A DNA stretch of 64,000 nt from Amycolatopsis lurida. Its GTDB lineage: Bacteria > Actinomycetota > Actinomycetes > Mycobacteriales > Pseudonocardiaceae. The position numbers and the translations under genes were made by a program. Below, one piece after another: positions 16,338 to 24,259 of the stretch. The DNA lies in assembly GCF_900105055.1 (NCBI RefSeq), contig NZ_FNTA01000004.1, positions 5,735,501-5,799,500 on the forward strand, given 5' to 3'. How positions within the stretch are numbered: the first letter of the stretch is position 1; every line of letters starts with the position of its first letter. The notes below the pieces were generated by a model. It had not been told where the DNA came from and did no database searches. It saw only the letters and a list, made by a program, of their open reading frames with translations.

Positions 16338-16559
16338 GTGGCTCGCGATCCCGAGACCATCGAGCGTGAGATCGAGCAGGCCAGGAACGCGCTGGTCGCC
16401 ACGCTCGACCAGCTGGGCACGAAGGCGAACCCCGCGAAGCTGGTGGATTCCGCGAAGACCGGCCTGCGCGCGAAGCTGGACGAGCCCAAGGTGAAGTACC
16501 CGCTCATCGGCGGGGCGGTGCTGATCGGCGTGCTGCTGATCCGCAAACTCCTGAAGTAG
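16338..16559 (+). CDS. DUF3618 small membrane protein
   Basis: A 73-residue protein (MARDPETIEREIEQARNALV) with the DUF3618 N-terminal pattern of a conserved Glu/Arg-rich helix, LDQLGTKANPAKLVDSAK, and one C-terminal membrane helix (YPLIGGAVLIGVLLIRKLL, about residues 54-72). GTG start at 16338 follows a GGCGAGGAGGAC site. The family is widespread in actinobacteria, often beside DUF1469 or phage-shock type envelope genes; none are adjacent here. It ends 4 bp before the stop of the convergent gene. Confidence 0.88.
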   Translation: MARDPETIEREIEQARNALVATLDQLGTKANPAKLVDSAKTGLRAKLDEPKVKYPLIGGAVLIGVLLIRKLLK

Positions 16560-16562
16560 GTC

Positions 16563-16973
16563 TCAGGAGGTCTGAGCCGCCTTGGCGGGTGTCTTGGCGG
16601 GCTCGGACTTCTCCTTGGACTTCGCCTCGTCGACGGCCTTCGGGAGTTCTTTGCCCTGGGGCACCGGGGGCTTGCCGCCGGTCTTCTCCTTGGCTTTGCC
16701 GTTCGACGGCGGAGGAACCTCGAGCGGTTCGATCTCCGGAAGCGTGAGCCTCGCCGTCATGTAGGCGGCGGTGAACTCGAGGGCGCTGCCGTTGAGCAGG
16801 TGCACCACCGTCGAATGTTCCGGCGGGGACAGTTTCTCGACCAGCTGGTCGGCCCGGTCCCGTGCCGCGATGATGCCCGGCGCGCGACCGGTCAGTTCCT
16901 TGCCGGAGCCGCTGACCGTGATCTTCCAGTCGTCGTCCTCCTGGACGTACGACGCGGTGATCGGTTCGGTCAT
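16563..16973 (-). CDS. Hypothetical protein with Lys/Pro-rich tail
   Basis: A 136-residue protein. The N-terminal half (MTEPITASYVQEDDDWKITV, then GIIAARDRADQLVEKLSP) is a compact alpha-beta region vaguely like the HicB-type fold; the C-terminal half is low complexity, rich in Lys, Pro, Glu and Ala. ATG at 16973 has a GGAGAGGGG site; the longer frame to 17000 is less likely. No HicA-like toxin gene is present, so an antitoxin role is not supported. The 233 bp upstream contain a GTGTC/GACAC inverted repeat at 17130-17143. Confidence 0.65.
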   Translation of the reverse strand: MTEPITASYVQEDDDWKITVSGSGKELTGRAPGIIAARDRADQLVEKLSPPEHSTVVHLLNGSALEFTAAYMTARLTLPEIEPLEVPPPSNGKAKEKTGGKPPVPQGKELPKAVDEAKSKEKSEPAKTPAKAAQTS

Positions 16974-17206
16974 CCGCCTCACCCCTCTCCTCGCGAGCAA
17001 GCGTCACTCAATGGACTCGGTCAGGCCGCCGTCATGACGCCACTTTCAGGTGGTGGCGCCCCCTCCTGACGGAGGCCGCGACTGTCCATCAGACTTTCTA
17101 CAGTGTCATCGATACAGTAGGACAACTCTGTGTCACAAGACACTGGCGGCAATGTGCTCTGAGTGACGACCGAATGGCCTAATGCACGAGCATCTTCACA
17201 GTCGTT

Positions 17207-17809
17207 TCAGCGGGCCCGCCCGGACAGGCCTGACCAGAGGACGTCCATGGCGTATCCGGTCGCCGTTTCGGGGCTGACGTCCTCGTGTCGTTCGCACCAG
17301 ATCGCGAGCCGCTCGCACGCGCCGACGACGAATTCCGCGGACGCCTCGGCGTGGAGGTCGTCCCCGGCGTCGAAGTAGTCACCCATCAGTGCGGCGATCA
17401 GGTCGGTCTGCTGGCGCCGGGTCTGCTCGATCTCGTCGGCGGCCCCGGTTCCGATCAGAGCCATTTCGTGGCGGAGCAGTGACCAGGCCTGCCGTCGTTC
17501 GCGGATGAAGACGAAGAAGGCGAGCAGCCCGCGCCGCAGCGCGTCCTCGGCGGACGTCGCGCCGATGGTCGCCCGTTCGGTGACCTCGCGCAGTGCTGCC
17601 CGCGACTGCTGGATGCAGGCCAGCAGCAGCCCCTCTTTCGAGTTGAAGTACTCGTAGAGCATCGGCTTGGAGACCCCGACGCGTTCCGCGATGTCGTCCA
17701 TCGACGCCGCGCTGTAGCCGCGGTCGGCGAAGACCTCCTCAGCGATCTCGATCATTTGCCGCATTCGCTCTGCTCGTGGCATGCGTTTGCGCTTCGCCGT
17801 CGTCACCAC
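17207..17809 (-). CDS. TetR-family repressor
   Basis: A 200-residue regulator. The HTH is clear: MIEIAEEVFADRGYSAASMD followed by DIAERVGVSKPMLYEYFNSK. The C-terminal ligand domain (WSLLRHEMALIGTGAADEIE) resembles the AcrR-type. GTG at 17809 or 17806 is the start. It is divergent from the monooxygenase with 77 bp between the genes, so it probably controls that gene and itself. Confidence 0.9.
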   Translation of the reverse strand: MVTTAKRKRMPRAERMRQMIEIAEEVFADRGYSAASMDDIAERVGVSKPMLYEYFNSKEGLLLACIQQSRAALREVTERATIGATSAEDALRRGLLAFFVFIRERRQAWSLLRHEMALIGTGAADEIEQTRRQQTDLIAALMGDYFDAGDDLHAEASAEFVVGACERLAIWCERHEDVSPETATGYAMDVLWSGLSGRAR

Positions 17810-17886
17810 AACACTCTACCGAAGGTAACCTACTTCGAGTAAGGTGAACTCCCGGTAACAGGTAAAACGAACGAGAGGTCGGGGTC
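17810..17886. promoter_or_regulatory. Divergent promoter region of TetR and monooxygenase
   Basis: The 77-bp spacer contains an imperfect palindrome at 17828-17845 (ACCTACTTC/GAGTAAGGT, 6 of 9 positions paired) and two AAGGTnA-type direct repeats. This is a plausible TetR operator. A purine-rich GAGAGGTCGGGGTC ribosome binding region precedes the monooxygenase ATG. Confidence 0.45.
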
Positions 17887-19347
17887 ATGGGCAACCGCAC
17901 CGAGACCGGTGTCGTCATCGTCGGAACCGGTTTCTCCGGGCTGGGCATGGCCATTCAGCTGCGCAAAGAGGGCCGCGAGGACTTCGTGATCCTGGAGAAG
18001 GCCGACGACGTGGGCGGCACGTGGCGGGACAACACCTACCCCGGCTGCGCCTGCGACATTCCCTCGCATATGTACTCGTACTCGTTCGAGCAGAACCCCG
18101 GCTGGTCCCGCGCGTACTCGCCGCAGCCGGAGATCTGGCAGTACATGCGCGACGTCGCCGCGAAGTACGACCTGCACCGCTTCATCCGCTTCGGTCAGGA
18201 GATGACCGGCGCCCGCTGGGACGCGGACGAGAACCGCTGGCATGTCGCGTCGAAGTCGGGTGACGAGTTCGTCGCGCCCGCGCTGGTCGCCGGAGTCGGC
18301 GCGCTGCACCTGCCGCAGATCCCGAAGCTGCCCGGCATCGAGCGTTTCCAGGGCCGGGCGTTCCACTCGGCGCGGTGGGAACACGACTACGACCTCGCCG
18401 GCAAGCGCGTCGCCGTGGTCGGCACCGGCGCGAGCGCGATCCAGTTCGTGCCGCGGATCGCGAAGGACGTCGCCGAGCTGACGCTCTTCCAGCGGACGCC
18501 GCCGTGGATCATGCCGAAGCCGGACCGTGAGATGCCGGAAGCGCTCCGGAAGACGTTCAGCTCGGTGCCGCTGCTGCAGCGCGCCTTCCGCGACGTTCTC
18601 TACTGGGGTCTCGAAGCCCGCGCGATCGGCTTCAACGGACAGCCGTGGGTGATGAAGATCGGCCAGCGCATCGCGCAGCGCAACATCCACAAGAGCGTGA
18701 AGGACCCGGAGCTGCGCCGGAAGCTGACGCCGGACTACACCATGGGCTGCAAGCGGGTCCTGGTCTCCAACGACTACTACCCGGCGCTCGCGCGGGACAA
18801 CGTCGACGTCGTCACCGACGGCGTGAAAGAGGTCCGCGAGCACAGCGTCGTCGACGGCGCCGGTGTCGAGCACGAGGTCGACGCGATCATCTACGGCACC
18901 GGATTCCACGTCACCGACGCCTTCGACGATCTGGAGATCATCGGCCGGGACGGGCGCAACCTCGGCAAGGAGTGGGCGACCGAGGGGATGCGGACGTACC
19001 AGGGCATCACCGTGTCCGGGTTCCCGAACCTGTTCTTCCTGCTCGGCCCGAACACCGGGCTGGGGCACAACTCCGTGGTGTTCATGATCGAAGCGCAGAT
19101 CTCCTACGTCGCGCAGGCGCTGCGGCTCGCCCGCGGCAAGGCGCTCGACCCGCGGCCGGAGGCGCAGGAGCGCTTCAACGGCGAGATCCAGCGCAAACTC
19201 GCCAAGGGCATCTGGACCCAGGGCGGCTGCAAGAGCTGGTACCTCGACGCGAAGGGCGTCAACCGCACGATCTGGCCGGGCTTCACCTGGCGGTACTGGC
19301 TCGACACCCGCAAGGTGCGCCGCGAGGACTACGAACTCCTCGGCTGA
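17887..19347 (+). CDS. Baeyer-Villiger-type flavin monooxygenase
   Basis: A 486-residue class B flavoprotein monooxygenase. It has the FAD motif GTGFSGLG (residues about 13-20), the family fingerprint FQGRAFHSARW (FxGxxxHxxxW), the NADPH motif GTGASA, and the conserved GGTWRDNTYPGCACDIPSH region. The C-terminal WPGFTWRYWLDTRKVRREDY is typical of the EthA/CzcO-like actinobacterial enzymes. It converts ketones to esters or oxidises heteroatoms; EthA members activate thioamide drugs. Divergent TetR suggests induction by a hydrophobic ligand. A hairpin follows directly. Confidence 0.93.
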   Translation: MGNRTETGVVIVGTGFSGLGMAIQLRKEGREDFVILEKADDVGGTWRDNTYPGCACDIPSHMYSYSFEQNPGWSRAYSPQPEIWQYMRDVAAKYDLHRFIRFGQEMTGARWDADENRWHVASKSGDEFVAPALVAGVGALHLPQIPKLPGIERFQGRAFHSARWEHDYDLAGKRVAVVGTGASAIQFVPRIAKDVAELTLFQRTPPWIMPKPDREMPEALRKTFSSVPLLQRAFRDVLYWGLEARAIGFNGQPWVMKIGQRIAQRNIHKSVKDPELRRKLTPDYTMGCKRVLVSNDYYPALARDNVDVVTDGVKEVREHSVVDGAGVEHEVDAIIYGTGFHVTDAFDDLEIIGRDGRNLGKEWATEGMRTYQGITVSGFPNLFFLLGPNTGLGHNSVVFMIEAQISYVAQALRLARGKALDPRPEAQERFNGEIQRKLAKGIWTQGGCKSWYLDAKGVNRTIWPGFTWRYWLDTRKVRREDYELLG

Positions 19348-19358
19348 AAAGAGGGGGA

Positions 19359-19400
19359 GGTCCGTGAAAGCCAAGATGGGGGGCATGGCCTTCACGGACC
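19359..19400. terminator. Hairpin between convergent genes
   Basis: Arms 19359-19373 and 19386-19400 pair over 15 bp with one mismatch; the stem includes the TCCGTGAA/TTCACGGA module seen at 7501-7555. It sits between the monooxygenase and the convergent HTH gene. Confidence 0.7.
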
Positions 19401-19414
19401 GGGGAACGCCGCGC

Positions 19415-19885
19415 TCATGAGGGGTTGAGCCGGCGAAGCCTTCCGATGAGATCGACGGTGGGGATGCCGCAGAGTTCGGCCATCCGTTCCAGCGCCGCGA
19501 GGTCGAGATGGACTTCGGCGGAGCCGTTGTCGCTCGACCGTTTGAGCCGGTCGTCCGCCCACCGCCGCAGCGGGAGCAGTTCCTCCTGGTCGTCCTTGAT
19601 CACCTGGCGCAGGTCGACCCGGACCCGGCCCGGTTCGTCCACGAACACCCGGCGATGCACCTTGGCCAGCAGATCCTGTGGCAGCTCGTCCATCGCGACG
19701 CACAGTTCGACCAGCCGCACCACGGAACAGTGCCGGGTGCCCAGCTCGTAGGTCGCCAGCGTCTGGAGCGAGATCTCGCTCTGCAGATGCTGGTTCAGTT
19801 CCTTGCGTGTCCAGCCACGTTTACGGCGGAGCTTGCGGAGCTCGTCTCCGAGTATCCGCTGATAGCTCTCAGCGTCGATCAGCAC
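19415..19885 (-). CDS. XRE-type helix-turn-helix regulator
   Basis: A 156-residue regulator. Residues about 10-70 form a cro/C1-type HTH (ILGDELRKLRRKRGWTRKEL and SLQTLATYELGTRHCSVVRL). The C-terminal part (RVRVDLRQVIKDDQEELLPL, ERMAELCGIPTVDLIGRL) is a helical domain seen in actinomycete developmental XRE proteins; overall layout recalls small BldD-like regulators, but identity is not claimed. GTG at 19885 with a GGGGA site gives the best start; the frame stays open upstream. The 250 bp upstream contain a hairpin (20068-20115). Confidence 0.82.
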   Translation of the reverse strand: MLIDAESYQRILGDELRKLRRKRGWTRKELNQHLQSEISLQTLATYELGTRHCSVVRLVELCVAMDELPQDLLAKVHRRVFVDEPGRVRVDLRQVIKDDQEELLPLRRWADDRLKRSSDNGSAEVHLDLAALERMAELCGIPTVDLIGRLRRLNPS

Positions 19886-20067
19886 TCCCCATCCCCTGCC
19901 TTGCCAACCTTCTCCACCGCCCGCCCCGTGTGACAAAACCGGGGACGAGCGCGCTCACGTGTATGAAAGTCGGCAGGGCCGCCGCTCTTACGCGGTTTCG
20001 GGGGTGGTTTTCCGGTCGATTTCGGCTCGTTGGGCCGAATGGGTGAAGGAATGGTGCTCGACGGCGG

Positions 20068-20115
20068 CGCGAGAGCCACTTTCAGGACATCTGACGTCCT
20101 GAAAGTGGCTTTCGC
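20068..20115. terminator. 21-bp-arm hairpin downstream of the LCP gene
   Basis: Arms 20068-20088 and 20095-20115, one mismatch, 6-nt loop. The stem carries the GCGAAAGCCACTTTC-like module also found at 40019-40071 and 48308-48326. It lies 24 bp after the LCP stop and upstream of the HTH gene. Confidence 0.75.
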
Positions 20116-20139
20116 GACACTCGGTGCAGCGCCTGCGCG

Positions 20140-21762
20140 TCAGTTGACGCAGGGCACGCCTTCGGCGGTGATCGGCTTCTCGGCGGACTGCTCGGGCGGG
20201 GGCGCGGCGGCCGACGAACCGGCGGCGTTCTGCGAGGAGCCGGAGCCTTCCGTGCCGCTCGGCGCCTTGAAGTCCGACCCGAGGAAGACCATCACATGCC
20301 CGGCCTCGACGCTCTTGTCCTCCTGGACGGTCGGGTTGCCGCCGAGTGCCTCGGCGACCGCCTGACCCTTCGCCTTCTCGCCCTTGGCGACCCAGACGAC
20401 CGTCTTCTTGCGCGCGCTCGCGGTGGCCGTGTCACCAGCGGTGAAGCCCTTGTCGACGAGCTGCTTCAGCACCGACGAGGCCAGCCCGTCCCGGGGCGTC
20501 GAGTTGCGGACGTCGACCGTGGTCGCCTTGTTGGGCGACTCGGCGGGCGGCGCCTGCTGCTGTTCGCCCGGCTGCGGGCCCGCGAGCCCCTGGACGAAGT
20601 TCTTCACCTGCTTCGGGTCGACCTGGATGGCGACGCCGTCGTTCGGGGTCTTGTACTCGATGTTGACGATCGGGATCGTCCGGAACTCGAGCTGGCCGCC
20701 GGTCAGGCTCTTCATCTGCTGCGCGAAGCCGAAGACGTCCCAGTTCTGGTTGAGCACGACCGACTTCTTGATCGCCGTGATCAGGTCGTTGAGCTTGCCC
20801 GGGTTCGCGAGCGTGCCCGCCGACAGCACCTTCCGCGCCATCCCGGCCATGAACACCTGCTGCCGGACGACCCGGTCGAGGTCGCCGCGCGGCAGCCCGT
20901 GCCGCTGCCGGACGAAGCCGAGCGCCTCGACACCGGAGATGGTGTGCGGGCCCTTGGTGAACTTCGCGCCGGAGAACTGGTCGTTGACGTCGTCGTTGAG
21001 GCAGACGTCGACCCCGCCGATGGCCTGCGTGATCTCGCTGAAGCCCAGCAGGTTGATGGCGGCGTAGTTGTCGATGGTCGACCCGGTCAGCTGCTCGACC
21101 GTCTTGATCAGGGTCTTCGCCCCGGCCTCGTTGGCCTTCTGGTCGAGTTCCTTCGGGTCGGAGACGCCGTTCTCCTGCTGCTTCTTGCGCTCGTCGAGCA
21201 TCGCGCGGGCGTAGGCCGAGTTGATCTTGTGCTTCCCGTAGCCGCCGGGGATGTCGACGTAGGAGTCGCGCGGCAGCGAGATCGCGACGGCCTTGGAGCC
21301 GTCGTTCGGGATGTGCACGAAGATCAGCGAGTCGGTGTTCAGTTCGCCGTCGGCCTGTCCGGCACGCAGCTGGGCCAGGACCTCCTTCGACAGCGGATTG
21401 CCCTGCGCGTCCGTGCGGCTGTCGAGGCCGACGAGCAGGATGTCGCGGGCGCCGTCGGCGGGCTTCTCGCCTTCGTCCGCGCCGATGCCGACGTTCGCGA
21501 AGGTCAGGCCGTCCATCGCGGCCCACGCGTACCCGGTCAGGCCCATCACCAGCAGCGAGACCAGGCCGAGAGCGATCTTGGGGCCGCGGAACGACCGTCG
21601 CCTCGGGGCCGGGCGCCGGGGCGGCATGCCCGCGGCCTGGCGGGAAGGGGCCGGGCGGGCTCCACGGGGCGGGGCCGGTCGGGAAGGAACGCGTCCGGGC
21701 GCGTCCTGCCTAGGCCGGGCGGGACGTCGATCCCCATGCCCATTCCGAGGCGGGTACTCCAC
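20140..21762 (-). CDS. LytR-CpsA-Psr (LCP) cell-wall ligase with LytR_C domain
   Basis: A 540-residue membrane-anchored protein. Residues 1-60 are a basic, Pro-rich cytoplasmic tail; one membrane helix follows (ALGLVSLLVMGLTGYAWAAM, about 63-83). The LCP domain (about 105-340) shows DILLVGLDSR, ISLPRDSYVDIPG, KHKINSAYA and the arginine-rich GFVRQRHGLPRGDLDRVVRQ expected to bind the polyprenyl pyrophosphate head. A LytR_C domain (about 415-500) and a Ser/Ala/Pro-rich tail follow. It attaches glycopolymers (arabinogalactan type in these bacteria) to peptidoglycan. GTG at 21762 has an exact AAGGAG site. Confidence 0.93.
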   Translation of the reverse strand: MEYPPRNGHGDRRPARPRQDAPGRVPSRPAPPRGARPAPSRQAAGMPPRRPAPRRRSFRGPKIALGLVSLLVMGLTGYAWAAMDGLTFANVGIGADEGEKPADGARDILLVGLDSRTDAQGNPLSKEVLAQLRAGQADGELNTDSLIFVHIPNDGSKAVAISLPRDSYVDIPGGYGKHKINSAYARAMLDERKKQQENGVSDPKELDQKANEAGAKTLIKTVEQLTGSTIDNYAAINLLGFSEITQAIGGVDVCLNDDVNDQFSGAKFTKGPHTISGVEALGFVRQRHGLPRGDLDRVVRQQVFMAGMARKVLSAGTLANPGKLNDLITAIKKSVVLNQNWDVFGFAQQMKSLTGGQLEFRTIPIVNIEYKTPNDGVAIQVDPKQVKNFVQGLAGPQPGEQQQAPPAESPNKATTVDVRNSTPRDGLASSVLKQLVDKGFTAGDTATASARKKTVVWVAKGEKAKGQAVAEALGGNPTVQEDKSVEAGHVMVFLGSDFKAPSGTEGSGSSQNAAGSSAAAPPPEQSAEKPITAEGVPCVN

Positions 21763-21924
21763 GCGGTCTGCTCCTTCTGGTCGTTACCGGTTCGACGGTC
21801 TCTTCAAGGGACGCATGGTGCCTGTTGCGGGTTGTCGCAGGATTACACATCCCCCCGAAGATGTGGCACGCACCACCGTTTTCCTCCTGATGGTACGGAG
21901 AATGCCTGGTCAGCGCCGTATGGA

Positions 21925-24102
21925 TCAGGGTAGGACACGCCGGGCGGCGCGGGCCGGGACCAGCGTGGCGGCCGCCGCGAGCATCGCGACGACGATCGTC
22001 GCGACCGGCAGCGCGACGGACGCGGCGCTCACCCGCTCGCCTTCGAGAGCCGTCATCAAAGGCGGCGCGCACGCGACCGCGCACACGAGCCAGGTCCCCG
22101 TCATCCGGCTGGTGCCGTTCCGCACGGTGTGCAGGAGGTACACCCCGAGCAGCAGGTTGACCAGGCTCTGGACCGGGCCGAACCGGATCCCGAGGAGGTC
22201 GGCGTCGGCGGACGCGCCGCCGAAGCGGGTCAGAGCGAACCCGAACACGCCGAGCATCGCGTACGCCATGCCGACCGTCGCCGCCGCGCGGCAGAAGACC
22301 ATGGCCCGCAGGCCCGGCTCGTCGACCGCCCGCTGTTGCGGTCCACGCAGTTGAGTGTTCCAGTGCCGCTCGAACCACCAGAAGACGAGCACGGCGGGCA
22401 CGGCCAACAGGGCCATCGCGAGCAGGATTCGCGGGCGCGCCAGCCAGCTGAGCCCGTCCACGAACGGTCCCGGCAGGTAGACGACCGCCACGAGCAGCAG
22501 CATCGCGGACAGGAAGCCGAGGTACAGGCTCATCGGGGCGCGCAGGACCAGACGCGCGGTGGCGGCGACCGCGGGACGGTCGCCGAACCGGGCCAGCGGC
22601 TGCGAGAGCAGGCCGAGGAGCGCGAGCTGGACCAGGCCGAGCAGGAGCACGCCCCAGGGCGGACCCGACAGGGCCGCCGGGGCGCCGGGGCCGCCGAGCA
22701 GCATCGGGCCTTCGCCGCGGACGGCGACCGCGAGCCCCAGCCCGGCGGCGCCGGTGAACGCCGTCGCCACGAGGGCGCCGCGCGGCAGGCGGACGCCGTC
22801 GGCGTGGGCGAACGCCAGTTGCTGGACGAACAGGGCGAGGAACAACGTCTCCGCGTAGCGCGGGACGGCCGAACCGGACCACTGCGCGGCGGCCTCGCTC
22901 GCCAAGGTCAGCGCCAGGAGCCCGGCGACGGAGGCGGTCCGCGTCCGTCGGTACAACGTCAGCAGCGCCGGCGCGAGCACGACGGTCAGCAGGAAGACGC
23001 CGAGCAGCCAGAGCGGATGCAGCGCGATCCGCATGACGGTGGCGTTCGTGCCCGTCGGGATCCCCAGCACCTCCAGCGCGAGGGGGACGACCAGCGCGAC
23101 GACGGCGAAGATCAGCGCCGGGCGCAGCAACGGGCTCGCGCGGTCGGCGAGGTACTGCGGATAACGGCCGCCGGTCGCGCGGATCGACCGCCAGCCCGCC
23201 TCGTTGATCCGGCCGACCGCGAAGAAGATGAGCGGGCAGAGCTGGGCGAGCCAGGTGAGCGGCCACAACGACCGCTCCGGCGCCCCCGCCCAGTGCGCGA
23301 GCGCGACGGCGGATTCACCGAGCAGCATGAGGACGACACCGGCGACCCCGAGCAACGCCCACCGGCCGACCGGGACGACGGGCCGCGGCTCGCGGGGGAG
23401 CGTGACGGTGGTCCGGCGGTTGCGAACCCAGCCGCGCAGCCGGAACACCAGCAACGCGCCGATCACCAGCACACCGACGATCATCGGGCCGAGCGGGTCG
23501 CCGACCGGCGGCCCCCAGCGCTGATGCCAGGAGTTGAGCACGAGACCGGCGGTATAGAGGGAGGCGACGACGTCGCAGGTGCCGCGCGAGTCCATCGGGT
23601 TGAGGACGCAGGCGTTGTGCATGTCGGCCGAGAGCCGGTCGTCGAGCGAGGCCCTGGCCTCCTGACCGAGCGGGTGCCCCTTGCGTTCGGCGTAGCGGAG
23701 GATGTCGTAGCCCAGGTCGTGCGCCTTGCAGGGGACCGCGTAGTCCCACTTGGTGTTGTCGTCGCCCCAGGGTGCCGAGCAGCCGCCGTCGGTGTGGACG
23801 GCGCGCACGGTGCCGTCTCGCGCCGTCATCACCCCCGGGGTGATGCCGCTGACCGCGGTGAAGTCGGCGGGCAGCGCGGCGATCGCGTTCTCCACCGGGC
23901 CCGGCCGCACCAGCGCGTCGACCGCGTTCTGCGCGGCGAGGATGTCACCCGTCGGTGGTCCCTGGTCCGGCGGCGAGGCCGGCCGTGACGCGATCAGCCC
24001 GAAGCCGAACACCAGCACCGTGACCAGCAATAACCAGCCCGAAGTCGACCACGGCCGCCGGATCCGGGCGGGACGAGCGGCGGCTTCGGCTGTCGCTGGC
24101 AT
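21925..24102 (-). CDS. Phospholipase A2 domain fused to polytopic membrane domain
   Basis: A 725-residue membrane protein. After one N-terminal membrane helix (about 22-38), an extracytoplasmic domain carries the prokaryotic PLA2 signature: GGCSAPWGDDN, VPCKAHDLGYD with the catalytic pair His128-Asp129, then LDDRLSADMHNAC and later cysteines (about 108-190). From residue about 208 there are roughly ten to twelve membrane helices; AQLCPLIFFAVGRINEAG and the general layout resemble acyltransferase-3 type membrane proteins, though its catalytic residues are not clear to me. A lipid remodelling role (deacylation plus transfer) is an inference. ATG at 24102. Confidence 0.8.
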   Translation of the reverse strand: MPATAEAAARPARIRRPWSTSGWLLLVTVLVFGFGLIASRPASPPDQGPPTGDILAAQNAVDALVRPGPVENAIAALPADFTAVSGITPGVMTARDGTVRAVHTDGGCSAPWGDDNTKWDYAVPCKAHDLGYDILRYAERKGHPLGQEARASLDDRLSADMHNACVLNPMDSRGTCDVVASLYTAGLVLNSWHQRWGPPVGDPLGPMIVGVLVIGALLVFRLRGWVRNRRTTVTLPREPRPVVPVGRWALLGVAGVVLMLLGESAVALAHWAGAPERSLWPLTWLAQLCPLIFFAVGRINEAGWRSIRATGGRYPQYLADRASPLLRPALIFAVVALVVPLALEVLGIPTGTNATVMRIALHPLWLLGVFLLTVVLAPALLTLYRRTRTASVAGLLALTLASEAAAQWSGSAVPRYAETLFLALFVQQLAFAHADGVRLPRGALVATAFTGAAGLGLAVAVRGEGPMLLGGPGAPAALSGPPWGVLLLGLVQLALLGLLSQPLARFGDRPAVAATARLVLRAPMSLYLGFLSAMLLLVAVVYLPGPFVDGLSWLARPRILLAMALLAVPAVLVFWWFERHWNTQLRGPQQRAVDEPGLRAMVFCRAAATVGMAYAMLGVFGFALTRFGGASADADLLGIRFGPVQSLVNLLLGVYLLHTVRNGTSRMTGTWLVCAVACAPPLMTALEGERVSAASVALPVATIVVAMLAAAATLVPARAARRVLP

Positions 24103-24181
24103 GGCGTCCAGGGTGCCATCCGCCGATCAAGGCCGACATCCGGATAACCCCCGAGTCGCGCCCGGATGGGTGACCAGGGGC

Positions 24182-24259
24182 TGAAGGACGCTTTCCCCGT
24201 ATGCGACGCGGCGAAGGGCGCTTTCACCACGCGGGATGCGGTGAAGGACGCTTTCAGCC
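24182..24259. repeat. Three tandem copies of a 30-bp-period motif
   Basis: GAAGGACGCTTTC-type motifs start at 24182, 24212 and 24242 (second copy GAAGGGCGCTTTC), exactly 30 bp apart, with shared GCG(A/G)(C/T)GCGG spacer parts. They lie between the diguanylate cyclase stop and the PLA2 gene; the last copy overlaps the cyclase 3' end. Confidence 0.75.

Noticed and set aside
16563-16973. HicB-like antitoxin
   Set aside because: Only a vague resemblance in the N-terminal half and no toxin gene adjacent.
22129-23988. 619-residue open frame antisense to the PLA2 fusion
   Set aside because: Highly charged low-complexity shadow without motifs or ribosome binding site.
24182-24259. CRISPR array
   Set aside because: Only three imperfect motifs without true spacers and no cas gene.
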